Source: Desulfovibrionaceae bacterium
Lineage (GTDB): Bacteria; Desulfobacterota; Desulfovibrionia; Desulfovibrionales; Desulfovibrionaceae
Direction of reading: 5' to 3'
Length of the DNA: 64,000 bases
Assembly: GCA_015709315.1 (NCBI GenBank)
Contig: JACCQI010000004.1
Coordinates: 1 to 64,000, forward strand
Shown: positions 1 through 6,186 of the stretch, piece after piece
Position numbering within the stretch: the first letter of the stretch is position 1
Layout of the letters: each line of letters begins with the position of its first letter
Position numbers and translations under genes: made by a program
Notes under the pieces: generated by a model
The model's database searches: none
What the model saw: the letters and a program-made list of their open reading frames with translations, nothing else
Told to the model about the DNA's origin: nothing

Positions 1-108
1 GAGAAGTGGTGAGCTGCAAGGCGCAAGAAAAGGCCAGGCCCGCAGCGTATCTCAATACGCAAGGGTCTGGCCTTTTCGCAGCAACGCAGCAGATCGCCGC
101 TTATCGCG
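1..108 (-). repeat. Structured intergenic repeat, family C, copy C1
   Basis: About 108 bp directly after the stop of the HesB/IscA selenoprotein gene, in that gene's sense orientation. It aligns end to end with the copy at 2293-2401: shared outer parts (GATAAGCGG near the gene, CACTTCTC at the far end) and a central long hairpin at 28-76. The hairpin arms, AAAAGGCCAG and CTGGCCTTTT, are complementary but unlike the arms of other copies, while the core GCAGCGTA/TACGC is kept. The T-rich arm could also act as a transcription terminator for the upstream gene. The window begins at one end of the element, so it may be slightly truncated. Confidence 0.75.
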
Positions 109-453
109 CTAGCAGCCGCAGCCGCCGGAGCCGGCGGAACCACAGGAGCCGGAGGAGGAGCAGCTGCAACTGCTGCCTTCGCCGGCAACCGGGTTCGAGG
201 ATTCCACCACGAAGCCGTAGTATGTCATATCGATTTTGACGTCGCCGGTCTGGGTTTCCAGATCCTTGTCGATCAGAAAGGTGAAGCCGGCGGTCTCGTA
301 AACAGTGTCTTTGTCGTTAGGCTCGTCCAGAGCCAGGGTCAGGCGCGGGCCTGCTCAACCGCCCGCCGCGAGGTACACGCGGATGGGGGACGGCTTTTTG
401 TCCTGAAAGTAGCCTTCCAGTTGCTTCTGGGCGGCTTCGGTGATTTCGAACAT
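109..453 (-). CDS. HesB/IscA-like selenoprotein with in-frame UGA (Sec33)
   Basis: Encodes 114 residues of the HesB/IscA (A-type iron-sulfur carrier) fold if the in-frame TGA at 355-357 is read as selenocysteine. The segment YLAAGG-Sec-AGPRLTLALDE matches the conserved first-cysteine region of the family, with Sec in place of that Cys. Reading continues without interruption through FTFLIDKDL and FVVESSNP to a Cys/Ser/Gly-rich tail ending CGC and a TAG stop. Start ATG 451-453 has a strong AGGAGG six bases upstream. HesB-like selenoproteins are known in sulfate-reducing deltaproteobacteria. A standard gene caller would miss or split this gene. Its exact role is unknown; Fe-S, Se or metal handling is inferred. 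Consistent with it, yedE/yedF-type selenium genes lie at 16-19 kb. Confidence 0.85.
318..357 (-). promoter_or_regulatory. Candidate bacterial SECIS next to UGA33
   Basis: Downstream of the TGA on the minus strand, a perfect 5-bp stem GGCTC/GAGCC closes a 5-nt loop (320-334), beginning 20 nt after the TGA. That is within the distance expected for a bacterial SECIS apical hairpin. A second small inverted repeat, CAGGC/GCCTG, lies between it and the TGA. No folding calculation was made, and bacterial SECIS elements are poorly conserved in sequence, so this is only a candidate. Confidence 0.45.
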
Positions 454-485
454 ATAATTCCTCCTGATTGTACTCGGGAAATGAA

Positions 486-514
486 GAGGTAAGACCAATA
501 GTATTCTTTGTCAA
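486..514 (-). promoter_or_regulatory. Candidate sigma-70 promoter of the HesB/IscA selenoprotein gene
   Basis: On the minus strand a perfect TTGACA (509-514) is followed after 17 nt by TACCTC (486-491), a weak -10. Transcription would begin about 25 nt before the ATG at 453. The -35 is convincing; the -10 is not. Confidence 0.4.
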
Positions 515-620
515 ATCGAAAAGTGTGCCGGGGTCGGGGCGGAAGTTGACCACCCTTTGTAGATGGGCTAATTTCCTCCATTCCTTTAACCGATAAAAAA
601 CGCCATGCGAGGCCGACGAC

Positions 621-1163
621 ATGAAGGAATGCGGCACCATATTGACCAGCAGGGAGATGAGCCGGACGCTGGAGCGGCTGGCCTTTGAAGTGTACGAGCG
701 CCATGGCGACGACGATTCCATCGCCATTCTCGGCATCCAGCGCCGCGGCGCGGACCTGGCCGAACGCCTCAAGAGGCTTTTGGACCAGCGGCTTGAACGC
801 AAGGTGCCGTTGGGCAAGCTGGACATCAATCTCTATCGCGACGACTGGACCACCAACCTGGAACTGACGCCGGTGATCAACTGTTCGGAGATCGGCTTCG
901 ACGTGGAGGGCCGTTCCATCGTGCTGGTGGACGACGTGCTCTACTCGGGCCGGACCGTCCGCGCCGCCCTGGAGGCGATCCTGGACTACGGCCGCCCGAA
1001 GCGGGTGGAGCTTTTGGTGCTCGTGGACCGGGGCCACCGCGAACTGCCCATCCAGGCCGACTACGTGGGCAAGAAGATCGACACGCTGGGCGACGAGCAC
1101 GTCAACGTGCTGGTTTCCGAGCGCGACGACGAGGACAAGGTCTGCCTCGTCACGAGCAGCTAG
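621..1163 (+). CDS. pyrR: Bifunctional pyr operon regulator / uracil phosphoribosyltransferase PyrR
   Basis: A 180-residue type I phosphoribosyltransferase of normal PyrR length. The PRPP-binding motif VLVDDVLYSGRT is at residues 101-112, and LGIQRRGADLAERL near residue 37 and LVDRGHRELP near residue 134 are typical PyrR segments. The family salvages uracil to UMP and in many bacteria also binds pyr mRNA to attenuate it. No pyr biosynthetic gene is nearby, so a regulatory role here cannot be read from context. A GAGG lies eight bases before the ATG. The stop is one base before the next gene's start, suggesting co-transcription with the kinase-family gene that follows. Confidence 0.9.
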   Translation: MKECGTILTSREMSRTLERLAFEVYERHGDDDSIAILGIQRRGADLAERLKRLLDQRLERKVPLGKLDINLYRDDWTTNLELTPVINCSEIGFDVEGRSIVLVDDVLYSGRTVRAALEAILDYGRPKRVELLVLVDRGHRELPIQADYVGKKIDTLGDEHVNVLVSERDDEDKVCLVTSS

Positions 1164-1164
1164 A

Positions 1165-1701
1165 ATGGCCTTTGTTCCCATCATGCGCGACGAAAATCCG
1201 CTTCCATGCATCACCCTGGTGGGCATGGCGGGCGCGGGCAAATCCACCCTGGGCGAGCTGCTGGCCGACCGGCTGGGCTGGGGGCGGCTGGATACGGACC
1301 GCTACATGGAGTCCTACTACGGCCTTCCGCTCCAGGGGGTCATGGACACCTACGGGCTCAAGGAGTTTCTCCGCATCGAGGAGCGGTTGGTCTCCGAGCT
1401 GAACCTGACCCGGACCATCGTTTCCACGGGCGGGTCGGTCATCTACGGGCAAAGGGCCGTGGCCCGGCTCAAGGAACTCGGCCTGGTGGTCATGCTCGAC
1501 ATCGGCGAGGACACGTTTATCAGGCGAGTGGGCGACGCCGAGAACCGGGGGCTGGCCATCGGCCCCGGCAAGACCCTGCGCGATCTTTACTTGGAGCGGC
1601 AGCCGCTGTACCGTGCCGCCGCCGACATCACGGTTTCCACGGACACGTCCACGCCCGAGGAGTGCGTGGCCGCCATACTTGAACAGGTCGATTTTTCATG
1701 A
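1165..1701 (+). CDS. Shikimate-kinase-family P-loop kinase
   Basis: A 178-residue protein with Walker A GMAGAGKS (residues 20-27), a following LDTDRY segment, STGGSVIYG (Walker-B-like/substrate loop) and a C-terminal LERQPLYRAAADI, all in the order of shikimate kinase. Length is normal for that family. It would phosphorylate a small hydroxylated substrate in the cytoplasm. Shikimate is the default guess, but I recall that some Desulfovibrio members of this family were proposed to act as homoserine kinases, so the substrate stays open. It sits between pyrR and a Cys-cluster gene whose ATG overlaps its stop (ATGA), indicating an operon. Confidence 0.75.
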   Translation: MAFVPIMRDENPLPCITLVGMAGAGKSTLGELLADRLGWGRLDTDRYMESYYGLPLQGVMDTYGLKEFLRIEERLVSELNLTRTIVSTGGSVIYGQRAVARLKELGLVVMLDIGEDTFIRRVGDAENRGLAIGPGKTLRDLYLERQPLYRAAADITVSTDTSTPEECVAAILEQVDFS

Positions 1702-2300
1702 ACAAGCTCACGCCTCAGGGGGCCTTCCGCAAGCTGGCCGCCCTGTATGACAAGATGGTCGCCGAGTACGACCGGGCCGCCGGACCCATCGGCCTGACCT
1801 GCGACGGCTGCACGGACAACTGCTGCCTGTCCTTTTTCCAGCATCACACCTACGTGGAATGGGCCTACATGTGGGAGGGGCTGAACCATCTCCCCGCCGC
1901 CCGGCTCGACGAGATCAGAAAGCGGGCGCGGGACTACGTGGACCAGGCCCAGGCCGCCCTGAACCGGGGCGGTCGGCCGCACATCATGTGCCCGCTCAAC
2001 ATCGACGAGAAGCAAGGCGTCTGCGGCCTGTACGAGCACCGGCTCATGATCTGCCGCATGCACGGCGTGCCCAACCAGTTGGTCAAGCCCACGGGCCAGA
2101 TCATCCGCTTTCCCGGCTGCTACCGCTGCCAGGAGCGGACCGAGGGCATGGACGAGCCGCCCTTTGTGGACCGCACCCCCCTTTACAAGGAGCTGGTCCA
2201 GTTGGAGATGCAGTTCGTGGGCAAGAACCTGCGGATGCTCCCCAAGGTGGACCACACCATAGCCGAAATGATCGTATTGGGTCCGCCGAAGCTTCGATAA
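1698..2300 (+). CDS. Cysteine-cluster protein (YkgJ-like), function unknown
   Basis: A 200-residue soluble protein, translationally coupled to the kinase-family gene by a 4-base overlap. An N-terminal cluster CDGCTDNCC (C35, C38, C42, C43) is followed by further cysteines in IMCPLN, GVCGLYEHRLMICRMHG and FPGCYRC. This spacing recalls the zinc/iron-chelating Cys-cluster proteins of the YkgJ type, so metal or Fe-S binding is likely. The partner and reaction are unknown. The TAA stop lies inside the left end of a structured repeat (2293-2401). Confidence 0.65.
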   Translation: MNKLTPQGAFRKLAALYDKMVAEYDRAAGPIGLTCDGCTDNCCLSFFQHHTYVEWAYMWEGLNHLPAARLDEIRKRARDYVDQAQAALNRGGRPHIMCPLNIDEKQGVCGLYEHRLMICRMHGVPNQLVKPTGQIIRFPGCYRCQERTEGMDEPPFVDRTPLYKELVQLEMQFVGKNLRMLPKVDHTIAEMIVLGPPKLR

Positions 2301-2401
2301 GCGGCCGATTGCGTCGTTGCTGCGGCGTGTTCGCGTCCTCACGTACTGAAGAGTACGCTGCGGGACGAACCCGCCTTGCGCCTAGCACTCGACCACTTCT
2401 C
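2293..2401 (+). repeat. Structured intergenic repeat, family C, copy C2
   Basis: A complete copy beginning at the stop codon of the upstream gene (the sequence GATAAGCGG contains the TAA). The outer parts match copy C1. The central hairpin has the arms GGACG/CGTCC and GTTCG/CGCGAAC around the conserved core GTACGCTGCGG/CACGTAC. It is in sense orientation relative to the gene it follows, like the other full copies. Confidence 0.75.
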
Positions 2402-2414
2402 GAAGCTTCGGCCC

Positions 2415-2470
2415 TGAAGCGGCCGATTGCGTCGTTGCTGCGAACGGCCCGGCTACCGACCACTTCCGAT
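2415..2470 (+). repeat. Family C internal-deletion derivative (C2b)
   Basis: Directly downstream of C2, preceded by the palindrome CGAAGCTTCG (2401-2410). The left end AAGCGGCCGATTGCGTCG and the right end GACCACTTC of the family are joined without the central hairpin. The 26-base left end is identical to that of C2 (2299-2324 versus 2417-2442). Confidence 0.65.
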
Positions 2471-2498
2471 ATTTTGCTTCCGAACGGGAAAAAAGAAG

Positions 2499-2529
2499 AC
2501 CGCCCTGCCGATGGACAGGGCGGTTTTTT
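2499..2529 (+). terminator. Rho-independent terminator
   Basis: The perfect 9-bp stem ACCGCCCTG/CAGGGCGGT is followed by a run of T. It probably ends the pyrR-kinase-YkgJ-like transcript. The A-rich left side could allow it to work in both directions. Confidence 0.85.
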
Positions 2530-2570
2530 CGCGGCTGGACGGTTCCGGCCCGGCGGCGTATGGTCCGAAC

Positions 2571-2825
2571 ATGAGAAAATTGTTGCTGACCGCCTGGCTG
2601 CTGCTGGCGCTTGCGGCCGCGGGGACGGCCGTGGAGATGACGGCCCTGCCGTGGACCGGGGACGCGCGGGCGGCCTCCATGGTCTACCACGGCAACCAGC
2701 GGTCATATATCTTTCACCGGCCCGGCTGCCGCTATTACAACTGCAAGAATTGCGTGGTGGAGTTCACCTCCCGGCAGCAGGCCCTGGCGGCCGGATTCCG
2801 GCCCTGCAAGATCTGCAAGCCGTAG
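2571..2825 (+). CDS. Secreted small protein with Ada-type metal-binding motif
   Basis: 84 residues. Residues 1 to about 35 form a signal peptide or anchor (MRKLLLTAWLLLALAAAG). The rest reads YHGNQRSYIFHRPGC, then YNCKNC, FTSRQQALAAGFRPCKIC, the pattern of the Ada metal-binding domain: C53, C58 or C61, C79, C82 and the F-hydrophobic-AGFRPC block. In Ada the domain binds zinc; standalone exported versions are often found fused to or near nucleases, but their role is unclear. ATG 2571 is chosen because the signal peptide begins there and longer readings run into the terminator hairpin. Confidence 0.75.
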   Translation: MRKLLLTAWLLLALAAAGTAVEMTALPWTGDARAASMVYHGNQRSYIFHRPGCRYYNCKNCVVEFTSRQQALAAGFRPCKICKP

Positions 2826-2828
2826 GCG

Positions 2829-3185
2829 CTAGACCTTCAGTGCGAATCCCGCCTTGGCAAAGGCGAACTGCCCGGCCTGGAGCAGGGAAATCTCGTTTTC
2901 CCTGGCCGATATCTGGAGCATCTTTTCCTCGTCCGGCAGGGCGGAGTTCCAGACGCGGGCGATCTCCTCGCGGACCGTGTTGATGCGCTGCTGCAGGGAC
3001 GCCAGGGTGAACGTGCCGTTCTTGATCGGCTCGATGGCCGCCTCCCGGAACGCGGCCACGGCCTCGTCCGACAGGTTGACCACGTCGCCCGCGAACCGGG
3101 CGGCCTCCTCTTCGGCAAGCTCCCTCAGATGTGTTTCGAATGCGTACCCGCCCAAGACGGGCGCGGTGTCGGTTTCCACGTACAT
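2829..3185 (-). CDS. Hypothetical protein, about 118 residues
   Basis: Predicted soluble and helix-rich, with acidic N-terminal half (LRELAEEEAARFAGDVVNLS) and no recognisable motif, membrane segment or signal. The start at 3185 (MYVETDTAPV) is preferred over a site nine codons upstream because GGAGAGG lies just before it. The stop is three bases from the stop of the convergent Ada-motif gene. I do not recognise the family. Codon use and GC are like the surrounding genes, supporting a real gene. Confidence 0.6.
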   Translation of the reverse strand: MYVETDTAPVLGGYAFETHLRELAEEEAARFAGDVVNLSDEAVAAFREAAIEPIKNGTFTLASLQQRINTVREEIARVWNSALPDEEKMLQISARENEISLLQAGQFAFAKAGFALKV

Positions 3186-3295
3186 GGGCCTCTCCGTGCT
3201 TGTTCTCCGCATGTCCTATCGGCAGGCGGGCCGGATCGCTGAAGGCCCGTGCCGGGACGGCGGGTTCGGGGAGGGAGAGGGGAAGGCCCGGAGGC

Positions 3296-4129
3296 TCAGA
3301 TGGCGATGTCGTCGCCCTGCAGAAAGCCGATGAAGTCCGTGATCCCGGCGCGGCGGGCGAACACGTAGTTGGCCACCCAGCGGGCAAAGCTCATGTCGCG
3401 GCCATAGACCCGGTACCGGCGGTCCGGCCCGGCGAAATCCCAGCCGAAATGGGCCGCCACCTTGGGGTTGACGGGCTGCTCGAACTCGGGGAACGGCTCG
3501 CCCAGCGCGCCCATGGCCTCCCGGCCGGGGGACGTGAAGCCCAGCGCGTCCAGCACGCCCTCGGCCGCATGGTTCATGAGCCGCGCGCGGGGGTGGTTGA
3601 CGGTATTGAACAACTGCTCGGCGCGGTATTCCCCGCGGATGACGTCCAGGTATTTGACCGGAGTATGGGACTCCCGGTCCTGCTCCCGGCCCAGGGTCTC
3701 GGTGATCATGGTGAGCAGGTCGAATTTGGCCGCCATGTCCGTGTGCAGGTAGATGAGGGTCGCTTCCTCGTCGGGCAGGTCGGAGTCGGCCAACTCGTCC
3801 AGGAGGGTGCAGCGATAGTCGAAACCCGCCGCCCCGGACCAGGTGGGCCAGTAGCCCTTGAAGAACATGTTCGGGATGCACAGGCTGCGGGCGTCGGCCG
3901 GGAGCCTGTCCAGCAGGGAGGCCGAGGCCAGTCCGCCCCATTTCGGCCCGAGGTGCTGGTACAGGAACAGAGAGCACCGGGACAGGCGGTCGCCGGGCAC
4001 CGGCTCGCGCGTGTAGTTGGTGACGAGCGCGCAGTGGTAGCGGGCCTCGAATTCCGGGCACAGCCGAAGCCGTTCGATCAGGGGTTCCCCCTGGCAGTTG
4101 GCGTGTACGAGGCAGAGTTCCTTGGTCAT
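3296..4129 (-). CDS. WcbI-like polysaccharide biosynthesis acetyltransferase-domain protein
   Basis: 277 residues. The start MTKELCLVHANCQGEPLIERL carries the N-C-Q-G block near the N terminus that typifies the WcbI family (putative acetyltransferase/SGNH-like fold of capsule biosynthesis). FPNMFFKGYWPTW-like and YLHTD segments follow. No signal peptide. It stands alone, not in a sugar-modification operon, so the acceptor is unknown. The start at 4129 is used because the reading upstream is not protein-like. A second protein with an N-terminal GNCQ motif occurs at 36013-37188. Confidence 0.6.
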   Translation of the reverse strand: MTKELCLVHANCQGEPLIERLRLCPEFEARYHCALVTNYTREPVPGDRLSRCSLFLYQHLGPKWGGLASASLLDRLPADARSLCIPNMFFKGYWPTWSGAAGFDYRCTLLDELADSDLPDEEATLIYLHTDMAAKFDLLTMITETLGREQDRESHTPVKYLDVIRGEYRAEQLFNTVNHPRARLMNHAAEGVLDALGFTSPGREAMGALGEPFPEFEQPVNPKVAAHFGWDFAGPDRRYRVYGRDMSFARWVANYVFARRAGITDFIGFLQGDDIAI

Positions 4130-4219
4130 GGCCGTCCGAATGGGTTGAAATCCCGGATGAATCCGGTGTCCGACCGATAGCACGGAACCCGCCCGCCCAC
4201 AACCGGGGCCGCTCCTTGG

Positions 4220-4248
4220 TTTACAGGCCGCAGCCAACAGTGTATCCC
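4220..4248 (+). promoter_or_regulatory. Candidate promoter of cobT
   Basis: TTTACA (4220-4225), a 17-nt spacer and TATCCC (4243-4248), with cobT starting 39 nt downstream. No cobalamin riboswitch signature is visible in the 157-nt leader region. Confidence 0.4.
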
Positions 4249-4286
4249 TCCCGGACAATACGGATAAACCTGAAGGGACGGATAGG

Positions 4287-5354
4287 ATGGAAAACGATTT
4301 CAATAAGGTATTGGCCGGGATAGAGCCGGTGGACCAGGGCCTGGCCGCAAAGGGCCAGGCGCATCTCGACGACCTGACCAAGCCCCGGGGCAGCCTGGGC
4401 CGACTGGAGGAGCTGGCGCTCCAGCTCTATCTCATTCAGGAGGGCAACGCGCTCGTGGCCGGTCCCATGCGCGTCTACACCATTGCCGGGGACCATGGCG
4501 TCAACGCCGAAGGCGTCAGCCTGTTCCCGCAGGAAGTGACCCGCCAGATGGTGCTCAATTTCCTCAATGGCGGCGCGGGCATCAACGCCCTGGCCGGGAC
4601 CGTGGGGGCCGAGCTGTTCGTGGTGGACGCGGGCTGCTGCGGCGGGCGGTTCGACGACCACGACATGCTCATCCAGGCCAAGGTGGCGCCCGGCACGGCC
4701 AATCTCGCCCAAGGCCCGGCCATGAGCCGCGAGCAGTGCCTCGAGGCGCTCATGCTCGGCGTTTCCCTGGCCGACCGCGCCCACGCCGACGCCATCCGGG
4801 TGCTCGGCACCGGCGACATGGGCATCGCCAACACCACGCCTTCCACGGCCCTGTACTGCGCCTATCTCGGCCTCGACCCCGTGGACGTGACCGGCCCCGG
4901 CACCGGCCTGGACGCCGGGAGCGTGGCCGCCAAGGCCGAGGTCATCCGCAGGGGAATTTCCGTCAACAAGGATGCCGTGGATTCCGGCGACCCCCTCGCC
5001 GTCCTGGCCGGACTCGGCGGCTTCGAGATCGCGGCCCTGGCCGGACTCGTGCTCGGCGGGGCCAGGAACCGCCAACTCGTCTGCGTGGACGGCTTCATCT
5101 CCACAGCGGCCTACCTGGCGGCCTGGAAAATCTGCCCGGCGGTCCGGGACTACTGCATCCTCAGCCACGCATCGGCCGAACCCGGCTACAAGCAGGCGGT
5201 CGAGGCCATGGGCCTGACCCCCTACCTGGACCTCGGTTTCCGCCTCGGCGAGGGCACCGGCGCGGCCTGCGCCATGTTCCTGGTCCGGGCCGCGGCCGAC
5301 ATGTTCAACAAGATGGCCACCTTCTCAGCCGCAGGCGTGGCCGATACCAAGTAA
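4287..5354 (+). CDS. cobT: Nicotinate-nucleotide-dimethylbenzimidazole phosphoribosyltransferase
   Basis: 355 residues, the usual CobT length. Typical blocks are DDLTKPRGSLGRLE near residue 27, IAGDHGVNAEGVS near residue 67, GTGDMGIANTT near residue 173 and FRLGEGTGAA near the C terminus, whose Glu322 corresponds to the catalytic base of the Salmonella enzyme. It activates the lower-ligand base as alpha-ribazole phosphate for cobalamin nucleotide-loop assembly. It stands alone, followed by repeat elements. B12-dependent enzymes are expected in this group, and a B12-binding-type radical SAM gene lies at 51-53 kb. Confidence 0.95.
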   Translation: MENDFNKVLAGIEPVDQGLAAKGQAHLDDLTKPRGSLGRLEELALQLYLIQEGNALVAGPMRVYTIAGDHGVNAEGVSLFPQEVTRQMVLNFLNGGAGINALAGTVGAELFVVDAGCCGGRFDDHDMLIQAKVAPGTANLAQGPAMSREQCLEALMLGVSLADRAHADAIRVLGTGDMGIANTTPSTALYCAYLGLDPVDVTGPGTGLDAGSVAAKAEVIRRGISVNKDAVDSGDPLAVLAGLGGFEIAALAGLVLGGARNRQLVCVDGFISTAAYLAAWKICPAVRDYCILSHASAEPGYKQAVEAMGLTPYLDLGFRLGEGTGAACAMFLVRAAADMFNKMATFSAAGVADTK

Positions 5355-5359
5355 GAATG

Positions 5360-5425
5360 CCTCCGGCGGCCGGGGGGAACCCTTTGGAAAGGGTTGCCCC
5401 CCGGACCCCCTTCCCAAACTTTTTA
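5360..5425 (+). repeat. 3' hairpin element, family T, copy 1
   Basis: Immediately follows cobT. The hairpin GGGGGGAACCCTTT/AAAGGGTTGCCCCCC (5372-5402) is followed by the tail GGACCCCCTTCCCAAACTTT and more T. The tail is closely matched after glyA (49363-49385), while the stem arms differ but stay complementary. It may terminate cobT transcription. Confidence 0.7.
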
Positions 5426-5493
5426 TCATCGCTTCGCTCTGGTGCCGACGCAGTAGGCACTACCACTATCTCAACTCTTCCCATAGCCGCATC

Positions 5494-5526
5494 AAGCGAT
5501 TCGGGGGCCACCGGCACCCGACAGCG
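5494..5526 (+). repeat. Short hairpin repeat, family D, copy D1
   Basis: Flanks AGCGATTCGG and CCGACAGCG surround a small hairpin GGGGGCC-acc-GGCACCC with one mismatch. Further copies lie at 5564-5596, 26769-26798 (inverted), 41540-41572 and 41620-41653. Confidence 0.65.
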
Positions 5527-5563
5527 AAGCCCCCAACCAAATCCTCCCCCAATTAGCCGCCAT

Positions 5564-5596
5564 AAGCGCCTTGGCTGCCACCGGCAGCCAACAGCG
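5564..5596 (+). repeat. Short hairpin repeat, family D, copy D2
   Basis: The arms are TTGGCTGCC/GGCAGCCAA, perfectly complementary but different from the CGGGTGCC/GGCACCCG arms of other copies. The flanks AAGCG and CAGCG are retained. Confidence 0.6.
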
Positions 5597-5654
5597 GAGC
5601 GCCCCGCCAAGCTCTCCCGAGCAAGGCACCTCCCCCTCTTCCTGACGCAGTGAG

Positions 5655-5773
5655 GCTTGGGAGAGTGGTGTGGCTGTGCATTTTCTCGGAGGGGGCTTTC
5701 ACCGCAGCGTACACCCCGTACGTGAGGATGAAAGCCCCCTCCGAAAAATGTGCAGACGCGCCGCTATCGCAAG
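5655..5773 (-). repeat. Structured intergenic repeat, family C, copy C3
   Basis: Long hairpin with perfect 15-bp arms at 5687-5701 and 5729-5743 (CGGAGGGGGCTTTCA and its complement), outer TGTGCA/TGTGCAG blocks, and the conserved core CCGCAGCGTAC-accc-GTACGTGAGGA. Outer ends GAGAGTGG and GCTATCG match C1 and C2. It lies 3' of the minus-strand gene at 5852-6052, in that gene's sense orientation. Confidence 0.75.
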
Positions 5774-5780
5774 CCGCCGC

Positions 5781-5846
5781 CGCACGGTTCGCCAAAAAAA
5801 TAGGCCGGTCTGAAACGACCGGCCTATTTTTTTGGCGAACCGTGCG
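5781..5846. terminator. Bidirectional terminator with 30-bp perfect arms
   Basis: Arms 5781-5810 and 5817-5846 are exact reverse complements around the 6-nt loop TGAAAC. An inner GGCCGGTC stem is flanked by A7 and T7 runs and then by a further 13 matched bases. It ends the transcript of the small minus-strand gene whose stop is six bases away. The perfect arms far exceed what a terminator needs. Confidence 0.85.
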
Positions 5847-5851
5847 CTGCC

Positions 5852-6052
5852 CTATGCATCGCCCAGTTCTCCGCCGCTTATGGCTTGTACCACGTCGGCT
5901 TTGGCGTTGTAGGTTCCGGTGGCCTCGACCTTGACGAGTTCGCGGGCCATCTCCGGGTTTTCCAGGACTTCGCGCTGGAGCCTGACTTTGCGGATAGCCT
6001 TGATATGCTCCGCATTGCTCGGCGAGTTGATGTTGAAACCAGCAATTTCCAT
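5852..6052 (-). CDS. Small conserved-looking protein, 66 residues, unknown function
   Basis: Begins MEIAGFNINSPSNAEHIKAI, then a charged probable helix (RKVRLQREVLENPEMARELVKVEA) and a Gly/Asp-rich end. No signal peptide or membrane segment. ATG 6052 is preferred over longer readings because GGGAGG is correctly placed upstream and the N terminus looks natural. I do not recognise the family. It is flanked by its own terminator and a 134-bp upstream gap, so it is probably monocistronic. Confidence 0.55.
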   Translation of the reverse strand: MEIAGFNINSPSNAEHIKAIRKVRLQREVLENPEMARELVKVEATGTYNAKADVVQAISGGELGDA

Positions 6053-6186
6053 GATCCGTACCTCCCTGTTCGGAGTTCTGAATATGTGACTTGCTGTATT
6101 TATCGGCAAATCTAAAGAAATCTTAAGGGGCCGGTCGGGATCCATGGGCATTCGATCCCCGGCCAGGCGAATTCGTTTGATTTTTT

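Larger units (their letters stand above)
5355..5851. other. 497-bp gene-free region packed with hairpin repeats
   Basis: No credible gene. From left to right it holds a family T 3' hairpin (5360-5425), two family D hairpins (5494-5526 and 5564-5596), a family C element (5655-5773) and a perfect 30-bp palindrome (5781-5846). Only the stretch 5426-5490 shows nothing recognisable. Confidence 0.8.

Noticed and set aside
4130-4286. Cobalamin riboswitch upstream of cobT
   Set aside because: The leader is only 157 nt and lacks a recognisable B12-box-like sequence; an ordinary promoter is a better reading.
4130-4381. Extended N terminus (about 84 residues) for the WcbI-like protein
   Set aside because: The added sequence overlaps cobT's start, is not protein-like, and the family begins at the ATG at 4129.
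5355-5851. CRISPR array suggested by repeated hairpins
   Set aside because: The repeats differ in length and arm sequence, are not regularly spaced, and no cas genes are present.
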